From NCBI GenBank assembly GCA_003142185.1, contig PLOR01000057.1:32869-96868 (forward strand): a stretch of 64,000 bases of DNA, given 5' to 3'. Positions 7,019 to 16,485 of the stretch are shown piece by piece. The DNA is from Bryobacterales bacterium (GTDB lineage: Bacteria > Acidobacteriota > Terriglobia > Bryobacterales > Bryobacteraceae). Both the position numbers and the translations under genes were made by a program. The first letter of the stretch is position 1; each line of letters begins with the position of its first letter. A model generated the notes under the pieces. That model saw nothing but the letters and a program-made list of their open reading frames with translations, was not told where the DNA came from and searched no databases.

Positions 7019-9985
7019 ATGCTGAAACGAGTTGTCCCGTTCCTCGCCGCACTGGTGGCAGCCATCCCATTGTGGGGAGCCTCTTATTACACCGTCCGTT
7101 TGGATGACCCCAAAGCGGTCTACTTGACGCGGGATGATTTCGCCGTGCATGGTGACGGTCTTGCCGATGACACCGACGCCCTTCAGCAGGCGATCAATAA
7201 AGTCCAGGAGACCACCAACCAGGGAATCGTCTTCGTTCCCGAAGGTCGATACCGCCTGTCCAAAACGATCTACATCTGGCCCGGCATCCGCGTGATCGGG
7301 TACGGGGCCACCCGACCGGTGCTGGTGCTGGCGGAAAACACTCCGGGTTACCAGGACAACGAGCATGAGAAGCTGATGGTGTTCTTCGCGGGCTGGCGTC
7401 CTGGCGCCGGCCGCGGCCCCAGCATCGCCGGCGGTCCGCCAGGCCCGCTCCCGGGCAGACGTGGCACAGCCGGCGACCAAGCTCCGGATGCCGGGCCGGG
7501 TACCTTCTATTCGGCCTTGAGCAATATCGATCTGGAAATCAAAGACGGCAATCCCGGTGCTGTTGGCGTCCGCGCCCACTACGCGCAGCACTGCTTCCTG
7601 GCACACATGGACTTCCACATCGGTTCCGGCCTGGCGGGCGTTCATGAGGGCGGAAACGTCGCCGAGGATGTGCACTTTTACGGCGGCCGCTACGCCATTT
7701 GGACGCGCACGCCTTCGCCCGGCTGGCAATTCACGCTGGTCGATGCCACGTTTGAAGGGCAGCGCGAGGCCGCCATCCAGGAAGGCGCCGCCGGCCTCAC
7801 CCTCATCCGGCCGCGGTTCCGCAACGTTCCCACGGCAATCGCCATCGAACCCGGCTTTCCGGACGAGCTCTGGGTGAAGGATGCCCGCATGGAGGACATC
7901 TCTGGTCCGGCGGTCGCCATCAGTCTCGAAGATAGCCCTCGCACGGAAATCAACATGGAAAACGTGGTGTGCAGCCATGTGCCCACGTTTGCCTTCTTTC
8001 GTGAAAGCGGCAGAAAGACCACTGGGCCTGCGTCCATGTACGGCGTAAAAGTATTCTCACATGGACTGAACTATGCCGACATCCGCGCAGTTCCGCAAAT
8101 CAAAGACATTTTTTCAACCACCGTCCTGAGCGCCTTGCCCGCTGCGGTGGAATCCGATCTGCCCGATCTGCCGGCCCGCGACACCTGGGTGAATATTCGC
8201 TCCCTGGGCGCCAAGGGCGACGGAGCCACCGACGATACCGAGACGTTTCGCAAAGCGATTGCCGAGCACCGCACCATCTACCTTCCGATGGGCAGGTACG
8301 TTGTCAGCGACACGCTTGTACTCCGGCCGGACACCGTCCTGATCGGCCTGCACCCCAGCGCCACCCAGATCGAGCTGCTCGATTCCACTCCCGCGTTTCA
8401 GGGTATCGGCTCGCCCAAGGCGATGATCGAAGCGCCCAAAGGCGGCACCAACATCCTGATCGGGATCGGGCTTTACACGAACGGCATCAACCGGCGCGCA
8501 GTAGCCGCCAAGTGGATGGCCGGCACGAATTCGATGATCAACGACGTCCGCTTTCTGGGCGGCCACGGCACCGCGAAACTCGACGGAAGCCGCGACAATC
8601 CCTACAACAACACCCACACGGCCGATCCCGACCTCAATCGCCGCTGGGACGGACAGTATCCCAGCCTGTGGGTGACGGATGGCGGAGGCGGAACGTTTTT
8701 CGATATCTGGACCCCCAGCACCTTCGCCCATGCCGGCATGCTGGTATCCGATACTGCGACTCCCGGGCGGGTTTACCAAATGTCGAGCGAACATCACGTC
8801 CGCCACGAAGTGCAACTGCGCAACGTCTCCAACTGGCAGATTTACGCGCTGCAAACCGAAGAGGAGCGCGGCGAGGGCGGCTTCGCGCTGCCGCTCGAAA
8901 TCGATAGCTCCAGCAATATCACCCTGTCCAACTTCCATATCTATCGCGTGATTAGCTCGTTTCAGCCGTTCCCTTGGGCCATCAAGGTTTCGCGGTCGAA
9001 GAACATCCGGTTCCGCAACGTCCACTGTTACAGCAACAGCAAAGTCTCCTTCGACAATGCGGTTTACGATTCCACTCACAATGCCGGGATTCGCCAGCGG
9101 GAGTTTGCCTGGCTGAACCTGTCCGGCGACGCCCCCGCGGCTCCCGCCAAAGCGCCATCCCCGGTGCTCGCTGCCGCCAGGTTGGAGAAACTCGCCGGGG
9201 GCTTCTTCAATATCTCCGGCGGTGCGGCCGATCCTTCGGGCGATTTCTACTTTGTGGATGCCCATTGGCAGCGCATCTACCGCTGGTCGGCGACAAACCG
9301 TCAACTCTCCACCGTGCGCGACAATCCGTTGGACCCGATCAATCTGGCCTTCGATCGGGCCGGCAACCTGATGGTGATTTCATACGCCGGCAACGGGACG
9401 GTCTACTCCTTCAAGCCGGGATCGCCCGATGACGCCATTACAACCTTGCAGCCGGAATCGGTGGCGCCGCGGCCCGGCATGACTGCCATGCTGCCGGTGG
9501 GCGATTGGCGCGTTAACGCCGCCGCGCTCCAACAGCCCTATCGGCAGTATGTCTCCCCGGATGGCACCACCTTCATTCCCGCCGGCCAGGATTTCGTCAA
9601 CGGCGCAACCTCGTGGGGCATCAAGAGCAGCGCCCTGCTGCGGGGGTTCGGACTCGCCCGCGCCGTTGCTGGAAGGCCGTTCTATATCACCGACGAAGCC
9701 CAGATGACGACCTGGGTCGGCGCCGTCCAACCCGATGGCAGCATGCCGGAGAGGGAAATTTTCGTCAACCAGGGTGGCGAGGCAGTCACAACCGACGCCC
9801 AAGGCAACGTGTATCTCGCCGCCGGCCAAGTCTACGTGTACAATCCCACGGGCAAGCTGATCGATACTATCGAGGTCCCGGAGCGTCCCCTTCAGTTGGT
9901 GTTCGGCGGCAAAGACCGGCAGACGCTGTTCATTCCCGCGCGCACTTCGTTGTACGCGGTGCGCACCCGGTTCAAGGGGTGGTAG
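7019..9985 (+). CDS. Secreted protein with two pectate-lyase-3/GH55-type beta-helices and a C-terminal propeller
   Basis: A signal peptide (MLKRVVPFLAALVAAIP, then LWGA) leads to two right-handed beta-helix modules with the hallmark DFAVHGDGLADDTDALQQAI and SLGAKGDGATDDTETFRKAI. The last third, from about residue 720, resembles SMP-30/gluconolactonase-type beta-propellers (GGAADPSGDFYFVDAHWQRI). Paired helices are typical of GH55 exo-beta-1,3-glucanases, but I cannot see enough to name the substrate. A glycine/proline-rich insert (GWRPGAGRGPSIAGGPPGP) interrupts the first helix. The ATG at 7019 is chosen for the signal peptide; the upstream open frame belongs to the preceding gene and a REP. 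Confidence 0.78.
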   Translation: MLKRVVPFLAALVAAIPLWGASYYTVRLDDPKAVYLTRDDFAVHGDGLADDTDALQQAINKVQETTNQGIVFVPEGRYRLSKTIYIWPGIRVIGYGATRPVLVLAENTPGYQDNEHEKLMVFFAGWRPGAGRGPSIAGGPPGPLPGRRGTAGDQAPDAGPGTFYSALSNIDLEIKDGNPGAVGVRAHYAQHCFLAHMDFHIGSGLAGVHEGGNVAEDVHFYGGRYAIWTRTPSPGWQFTLVDATFEGQREAAIQEGAAGLTLIRPRFRNVPTAIAIEPGFPDELWVKDARMEDISGPAVAISLEDSPRTEINMENVVCSHVPTFAFFRESGRKTTGPASMYGVKVFSHGLNYADIRAVPQIKDIFSTTVLSALPAAVESDLPDLPARDTWVNIRSLGAKGDGATDDTETFRKAIAEHRTIYLPMGRYVVSDTLVLRPDTVLIGLHPSATQIELLDSTPAFQGIGSPKAMIEAPKGGTNILIGIGLYTNGINRRAVAAKWMAGTNSMINDVRFLGGHGTAKLDGSRDNPYNNTHTADPDLNRRWDGQYPSLWVTDGGGGTFFDIWTPSTFAHAGMLVSDTATPGRVYQMSSEHHVRHEVQLRNVSNWQIYALQTEEERGEGGFALPLEIDSSSNITLSNFHIYRVISSFQPFPWAIKVSRSKNIRFRNVHCYSNSKVSFDNAVYDSTHNAGIRQREFAWLNLSGDAPAAPAKAPSPVLAAARLEKLAGGFFNISGGAADPSGDFYFVDAHWQRIYRWSATNRQLSTVRDNPLDPINLAFDRAGNLMVISYAGNGTVYSFKPGSPDDAITTLQPESVAPRPGMTAMLPVGDWRVNAAALQQPYRQYVSPDGTTFIPAGQDFVNGATSWGIKSSALLRGFGLARAVAGRPFYITDEAQMTTWVGAVQPDGSMPEREIFVNQGGEAVTTDAQGNVYLAAGQVYVYNPTGKLIDTIEVPERPLQLVFGGKDRQTLFIPARTSLYAVRTRFKGW

Positions 9986-10066
9986 GCTGGGTCGTTCCCG
10001 GGGCGCGCCTCCAGCGGCGCAGGGATTGACCTACACGGATCGGGGAGGGGCAGCGTCAAACCTTTT

Positions 10067-10699
10067 GTGAGCGTAGCTCGCCTATGGACGGGACTGCTGG
10101 CGGTGTCGGCTTTTGCCGCCGATCCGCAGTTGGGCAATCTGCTGGCCACCGTGGAGGCCCGGTATAACCACGCGAAGACGCTCGAAGTCGTTTTTCAAGA
10201 ACAATATACGCGGCAAGGCGAACCGCATCGCGCGGAGGGGGGACGGCTCCAGTTGCGCAAGCCGGGCAAAATGCGATGGGATTACACCGAGCCCCAGGGT
10301 AAGCTGTTCATCTGCGACGGCAAGTATCTTTACCTGTATACGCCGGCCGATAACCGGGCGCAGCGAATGAAGCTGAAGGAAACCGACGATATGCGGGCGC
10401 CGCTGGCCTTCCTGCTGGGCAAATTGCATTTCGAGCGGGAGTTCCGCAATTTGCAGGCGAATCGGGTGGGCGGAAACTGGCGCGTCACGGCCGAACCGAA
10501 AACCGACGATCTACCATACCGGGCGGTGGAATTCGTGGTGGCGCAGGATGGGCGGATCGAAGAGGTCAAGGTGACCAGCTACGATCAGGCGGTGCTGGAT
10601 TTCCACTTCGACCGGGAGAAGGTGGATCCGCCGCTCGGCGCCGGGCTGTTCCAATTTCAGTTGCCGCCGGGGGCGCAGTTGACCGAGGGGGACCAATAA
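10067..10699 (+). CDS. lolA: Outer-membrane lipoprotein carrier protein LolA-like
   Basis: LolA shuttles lipoproteins across the periplasm. The 210-residue protein has a signal peptide ending AVSAFA, followed by family blocks LLATVEARYNHAKTLEVVFQ, LRKPGKMRWDYTEP and DGKYLYLYTPADNRAQ, and a C-terminal FHFDREKVDPPLGAGLF. The start is a GTG at 10067; a purine-rich GGGGAGGGG lies about 16 bases upstream, rather far for a ribosome site. The stop is two bases before gspF, so it heads the secretion cluster and may serve assembly of that machine's outer-membrane lipoproteins. Confidence 0.88.
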   Translation: MSVARLWTGLLAVSAFAADPQLGNLLATVEARYNHAKTLEVVFQEQYTRQGEPHRAEGGRLQLRKPGKMRWDYTEPQGKLFICDGKYLYLYTPADNRAQRMKLKETDDMRAPLAFLLGKLHFEREFRNLQANRVGGNWRVTAEPKTDDLPYRAVEFVVAQDGRIEEVKVTSYDQAVLDFHFDREKVDPPLGAGLFQFQLPPGAQLTEGDQ

Positions 10700-10701
10700 G
10701 G

Positions 10702-11898
10702 ATGGCCGAATTCGTCCTCAAGTACGCCGATGGGCGCGGCGAGATCCACCAGCAGGTGGCGACCGCCGGCTCGGAAAAAGAGCTGCGCGACCGGTACACT
10801 TCCCAGGGCTTCCTGGTGTACACCGTGAAGACGCGGAGCGCGGGAGGCGGCTTCGGGCGGAAGAAGAAAGTCAACCTGGAGAAGTTCCTGATCTTCAACC
10901 AGCAGTTCGTGACGCTGATCCGCGCCGGCCTGCCGATTCTGAAGGGGCTCGATCTGCTGGCCGAGCGGCTGACCGATCCCAAGCTGGGCCCTTATATCAA
11001 GGCGGTGCGGGACGAAGTACACTCGGGCACGCTGCTTTCGCAAGCCTTCCGCCAGCAGGGCGTGTTCCCGAAGATCTATGTGACTTCGGTGATGGCGGGG
11101 GAAAAGAGCGGCAGCCTGACGGAAGTGCTGGACCGGTACATCACCTACCAGAAGATCTCGCTGGCGGTGAAGAAGAAGGTGATGGTATCGCTGCTGTACC
11201 CGAGCGTGCTGATCGTGCTGGTGATCATCCTGATGGTCTTCCTGGTGACCTACGTGGTGCCGACGTTCGCCACGCTCTACACCAGCATGCACGCGCAACT
11301 GCCCGCGTTGACGGTGTTCCTGATCGCGGTCGGCACGGGGGCGCGCAGCTATATTCTGGCGCTGGCGGGGACGCTGGTGGCGGGGATTGCGGGATTCCGC
11401 TGGTGGTCGCGGCGGGAGGCGGCGAGGAACCGGCTGGACCGGATCAAGATGAAACTGCCGGTGGCGGGCGAGATCTGGCTGAAGTACCAGGTGGCGCAGC
11501 TTTCGCGAATCCTCAGCACGCTGCTAACAGGTGGCATTCCGCTGGTGCAGTCGCTCGAGACGGCGGCCGATTCGCTGTCGACGCCGGTGATGAAACAAGC
11601 GATTGAGACGGCGGGCAGAATGGTGCGCGAGGGGCAGCCGCTTTCGGCGTCGCTGCGGGCCTCGAAAATGTTCCCGCCGCTGGCTCTCGACATGATCGAA
11701 GTGGGGGAATCGACCGGCGCGCTGCCGGCGATGCTCAACAGCGTAGCGGAGTTTTTCGAGGAAGACGTGAATACGCGCATGACGGCGACTCTGTCGCTGA
11801 TCGAGCCAGCGATCATGATCGCGATGGGCTCGGTGGTGGCGTTCGTACTGATTGCGCTCTACCTGCCGATCTTCTCATTGGCGGATACGATCCGGTGA
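10702..11898 (+). CDS. gspF: Type II secretion / type IV pilus inner-membrane platform protein (GspF/PilC family)
   Basis: The polytopic platform protein couples the assembly ATPase to pseudopilin polymerisation. Two T2SF domains are visible: residues about 60-190, starting LEKFLIFNQQFVTLIRAGLP, and about 260-390, with YQVAQLSRILSTLLTGGIPL and the conserved LDMIEVGESTGALP. Transmembrane segments lie near residues 165-190, 215-235 and at the C-terminus (MIAMGSVVAFVLIALYLPIF). The length of 398 residues is normal. It is followed 8 bp later by the ATPase gene. Confidence 0.93.
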   Translation: MAEFVLKYADGRGEIHQQVATAGSEKELRDRYTSQGFLVYTVKTRSAGGGFGRKKKVNLEKFLIFNQQFVTLIRAGLPILKGLDLLAERLTDPKLGPYIKAVRDEVHSGTLLSQAFRQQGVFPKIYVTSVMAGEKSGSLTEVLDRYITYQKISLAVKKKVMVSLLYPSVLIVLVIILMVFLVTYVVPTFATLYTSMHAQLPALTVFLIAVGTGARSYILALAGTLVAGIAGFRWWSRREAARNRLDRIKMKLPVAGEIWLKYQVAQLSRILSTLLTGGIPLVQSLETAADSLSTPVMKQAIETAGRMVREGQPLSASLRASKMFPPLALDMIEVGESTGALPAMLNSVAEFFEEDVNTRMTATLSLIEPAIMIAMGSVVAFVLIALYLPIFSLADTIR

Positions 11899-11906
11899 AC
11901 TGACGA

Positions 11907-13532
<1,626 letters not shown>

Positions 13533-13539
13533 AACCATG

Positions 13540-13599
13540 CCGCCGTGGCGCGGGCTGTCAAGCCTGCTGTGTCGAGAGTCGTCTCGACATTTCTTCGCC
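13540..13599 (+). repeat. Repeat family C with internal hairpin
   Basis: The element starts CCGCCGTGGCGCGGGCTGTC and contains a stem GTCGAGA/TCTCGAC followed by a T-rich tail. The copies at 16498-16565 and 54272-54324 have CCGAGA/TCTCGG at the same place, so the outer stem pair has changed on both sides. Confidence 0.7.
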
Positions 13600-13601
13600 C
13601 T

Positions 13602-13683
13602 TAGGTGGGATAGACGATCGGTTCTCGTCGTTTGTCAAGGCGCCGGCATGACAGACCACGAAAAGCGATGGTCTGTCCTACCT
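13602..13683 (+). repeat. Repeat family D inverted pair (REPIN-like)
   Basis: A reverse copy (13602-13636) is followed by a forward copy (13650-13683), whose stem GACAGACCA/TGGTCTGTC is perfect over 9 bp and ends CTACCT. The same reverse-forward arrangement occurs at 46352-46444. It separates gspE from the pilM-like gene without breaking the operon order. Confidence 0.75.
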
Positions 13684-13700
13684 GGACGCGGAGGCTCGTG

Positions 13701-14594
13701 GTGCTGCTAGATCGCCTCAAGGCTTACATCCAGGACCCGCCGGCGAATCTGGCGGTGGAGATATCCGAAGCTGGCCTGGCGGGGGCGCGGCTCGGAACCA
13801 GGACCGAGCTCGGCTTCGCGCCGCTCAAGCCGGGCGCGCTGGCGGTGTCACCGGTGCAGGAAAACCTGATCGACCCGGATGAATTCTCGCGCGCGGTGCG
13901 AGCGCTGGCCGGAGTGGAGACCGGCCGCAAGCGCCGCGACGTGGCTCTCATTCTGCCGGATTACTGCACGCGCATCGCGGTGCTGGATTTCGATTCGTTT
14001 CCGGGCGATGCGAAAGAGCAGGCGTCGCTGATCCGCTTCCGCCTGAAGCGGAGCGTGCCGTTCGACGCCGAATCGGCGGCGCTGAGTTACTGGGCGGAGC
14101 CGGGCGGCACGGGGAAGAAAGTGGACGTGCTGGTGGCGATGGCGCCGCTCGAAGTGGTATCGCGGTACGAAGCGCCGTTCCGCGCGGCGGGAATGAACCC
14201 GGGGCTGGTGATCCCCTCGTCGCTGGCGGCGATTGAGCTGGCGCCGGACGGCGGATTGAGCTTGCTGGCGAAACTGACCGGGCGCGTGCTCACCGTGGTG
14301 GCGCGGCAGGCGGGTGTGCCGAAGCTGGTGCGCTGCCTGGAGCTGCCGGTCTCCGACCTGGACGAGATAGCGGCCGTGCTGGCGCCCACCCTCGTCTACC
14401 TGGAAGACAACCTGGGAGGCAAGGCGGAGAAACTGTACCTGTGCGGCTTCGGCGCGGAGACGAACGAAGCCGAGCGGCGCTTCGCCGAGGAATTGGCGGT
14501 GGCTGTGGAAACGGTGCGGTCGCCCTTGGGCGTGCCCGGGGAAAGTAACGCCGGCCTGTTGGGCTATTTGCGGTCGATCGCGAGAAACAATTGA
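13701..14594 (+). CDS. PilM-like actin-fold pilus assembly protein
   Basis: By position and sequence this is the cytoplasmic actin-fold component that binds PilN in type IV pilus-type machines. Its start region contains VEISEAGLAGARL, with later blocks DVALILPDYCTRIAVLDFD, EQASLIRFRLKRSVPFDAE and the C-terminal LYLCGFGAE. The GTG at 13701 is preferred, because GGAG lies about seven bases upstream and the earlier in-frame ATG would translate a family D repeat. The protein is 297 residues, somewhat shorter than typical PilM. One base separates its stop from the pilN-like start. Confidence 0.78.
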   Translation: MLLDRLKAYIQDPPANLAVEISEAGLAGARLGTRTELGFAPLKPGALAVSPVQENLIDPDEFSRAVRALAGVETGRKRRDVALILPDYCTRIAVLDFDSFPGDAKEQASLIRFRLKRSVPFDAESAALSYWAEPGGTGKKVDVLVAMAPLEVVSRYEAPFRAAGMNPGLVIPSSLAAIELAPDGGLSLLAKLTGRVLTVVARQAGVPKLVRCLELPVSDLDEIAAVLAPTLVYLEDNLGGKAEKLYLCGFGAETNEAERRFAEELAVAVETVRSPLGVPGESNAGLLGYLRSIARNN

Positions 14595-14595
14595 G

Positions 14596-15162
14596 ATGAG
14601 GATTCCGATCAACCTGGCGAGCCAGCCGTTCCGGCGCGACCGGCCGATGCTGTTGGCGTCGGCGGTGGTGTCGGCCGCGCTGTTGCTGACGCTGGTGCTG
14701 CTCATTTACCTGGCGCTGCTCGACCGGGCGCAGCTCGAGAGCCTGCGCGGCGACGTGAGCCGCCTGGATAGCCGCCTGCGGGTGGTGCGGGCGGAGCAGG
14801 CGCGCATGGACGCGGTGCTGCACCAGCCGGAGAACGCGAGCGTGCTGGAGCGCAGCGTCTTTCTCAACGATCTGATCTATCACAAGGCGATCAGTTGGAG
14901 CCGCATGTTCGCGGACCTGGAAAAGACGGCGCCGTACAACGTGCGCATCACGGCGCTGCACCCGACCATCGATTCGCGCAACCAGGTGATGCTGGATATG
15001 ACGGCGGCGTCGAACGAGCCGGAGGGGATTGAAGACCTGCTAAAGGCGCTGGAGGCGTCGCCGATTTTCGGCTACGTGTACCAGCACAGCACGCTGCCGC
15101 CCACGCAGGCCGAGCCGCAATACCGCAGCCGCATCACGGTGCCCTATGACCAGAAACTTTGA
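14596..15162 (+). CDS. PilN-like inner-membrane assembly protein
   Basis: A bitopic protein with the PilN signature start (MRIPINLASQPFRRDRP), one transmembrane helix at residues 18-40, a coiled coil (LRGDVSRLDSRLRVVRAEQ) and a small periplasmic ferredoxin-like domain. It should bind the PilM-like protein through its N-terminal INLAS segment and pair with the PilO-like protein. Its last 17 bases overlap the next gene. Confidence 0.8.
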   Translation: MRIPINLASQPFRRDRPMLLASAVVSAALLLTLVLLIYLALLDRAQLESLRGDVSRLDSRLRVVRAEQARMDAVLHQPENASVLERSVFLNDLIYHKAISWSRMFADLEKTAPYNVRITALHPTIDSRNQVMLDMTAASNEPEGIEDLLKALEASPIFGYVYQHSTLPPTQAEPQYRSRITVPYDQKL

Positions 15163-15742
15163 GTGGGCCAAAATCGACAGGATCAAGGAACCGCGCGTGG
15201 CGATGCGCGCGCTGATCGGCGTGCTGGTGGCGGCGAACCTGGCGGCGGCGGTGATGGCATTCCGGCCGTTCGGCGGGTCGGCGGAAGATCTGCGGCGGCG
15301 GGCCGGCGGCTTGCAGGATCAACTGGCGGCGGCGCAGGCGCACGTGGTCATCACACGGAAGCTGGTGGAGAAGGTGGAAGGGGCACGGCGCGACGGCGAC
15401 CAGTTCCTGGCCCGGTACGTAGTGGACCGCCGCAAAGCTTCCTCGGCGTTGAACGAAGAGTTGTTCCGCATGGCGGCGGAGGCCGGCGTTAAGCCGGGGC
15501 AGATTGCGAACGAATATGAGGCGATCGAAGGCAGCGATACGCTGCAAATGGTGAATATCCAGGTGGCGTTTGAAGGATCGTACCAGAATCTCACGCGGCT
15601 GGTGGACCTGATCGACAAATCGCCGCGGTTTCTGATGATCGAGAGCCTGCAGACGGCGGCGCCGCAGGGGAACTCGGGGCTCATGGCGGTCCAGTTCAAG
15701 ATCCACACGTTTGTGCGGGGCGCGCTGGAGGATGCGCCGTGA
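15146..15742 (+). CDS. PilO-like inner-membrane assembly protein
   Basis: A single transmembrane helix (residues 20-40) is followed by a coiled coil (EDLRRRAGGLQDQLAAAQ) and a periplasmic domain with VNIQVAFEGSYQNLTRLVDL, matching PilO organisation. It overlaps the pilN-like gene by 17 bp and the next gene by 4 bp (GTGA), which implies coupled translation and a shared complex. Confidence 0.8.
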   Translation: MTRNFEWAKIDRIKEPRVAMRALIGVLVAANLAAAVMAFRPFGGSAEDLRRRAGGLQDQLAAAQAHVVITRKLVEKVEGARRDGDQFLARYVVDRRKASSALNEELFRMAAEAGVKPGQIANEYEAIEGSDTLQMVNIQVAFEGSYQNLTRLVDLIDKSPRFLMIESLQTAAPQGNSGLMAVQFKIHTFVRGALEDAP

Positions 15743-16485
15743 AGACTGGCCTGGAAGATAAGAGAAAGGTAGCCGCGCTGGCAGTGCTCGGGCTGGTGGC
15801 GGCGTATTTCTTTTACGCCAATGTGCTGGCGCCGCAGGGTGGGACGCCAACGAGTGGGGGTGCGGCGGCAGCCAGCGCTCCCGACGAGCATCCCACGGAT
15901 GCCGGGGCGGCGCATCGAACCGTTGCCGCGCCGGCAGCCGAGCCATCGCCGCGCGTGGCAGCGCGGGCGGCCCGGCCGGCGGAGCGCAACCGGAACGAAG
16001 AGTTCCACCCGGTGCTGCATTCCAAGAATCCGGAGGAGCAGATCGATCCCAACACAGTGGATCCCCGGATCCGGCTCGACCTGCTGGCCAAATTGCAGAG
16101 CGTGGCGCCGGCCGGCGGTGGGCGCAACCTTTTTCAGACAGGCCCGGCGCCGCCACCGAAGCCGAAAGGGCCGGAGCCGATCATCAAGCCGAACAAGCCG
16201 CTGCCCGGCCCCCCGGACGTCTTTCACACGGACCCGGTGGTGGCGCAGGGTCCGCCGCCGCTGCCTCCGATCACGTTCAAGTATTATGGGCTCACCACGA
16301 TTCGAAGGAACGGTAAGCGCACCGCGTTTTTCATGAGCGGCGAAGAGATTCTGATTCGGGCGGTGGGCGACACGGTGGTCGGCAGCTACAAACTGGTGAG
16401 TATCGGCCTGACTTCGGCGGTGGTCGAGGATACGCAGTCGAAGCGGCAACAGACAGTGCCGCTGGCCGAGGAAGCGCAGGTATGA
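15739..16485 (+). CDS. PilP/GspC-like periplasmic linker protein (putative)
   Basis: The 248-residue protein has one N-terminal transmembrane helix (VAALAVLGLVAAYFFYANV), a long Ala/Pro/Gln-rich linker and a short C-terminal beta domain (ITFKYYGLTTIRRNGKRTAF ending ...VVEDTQSKRQQTVPL). That layout fits PilP or GspC homology regions, which contact the secretin; similarity is weak, so the name rests mainly on gene order. It starts at a GTG overlapping the previous stop, and its own stop overlaps the next ATG. Confidence 0.6.
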   Translation: MKTGLEDKRKVAALAVLGLVAAYFFYANVLAPQGGTPTSGGAAAASAPDEHPTDAGAAHRTVAAPAAEPSPRVAARAARPAERNRNEEFHPVLHSKNPEEQIDPNTVDPRIRLDLLAKLQSVAPAGGGRNLFQTGPAPPPKPKGPEPIIKPNKPLPGPPDVFHTDPVVAQGPPPLPPITFKYYGLTTIRRNGKRTAFFMSGEEILIRAVGDTVVGSYKLVSIGLTSAVVEDTQSKRQQTVPLAEEAQV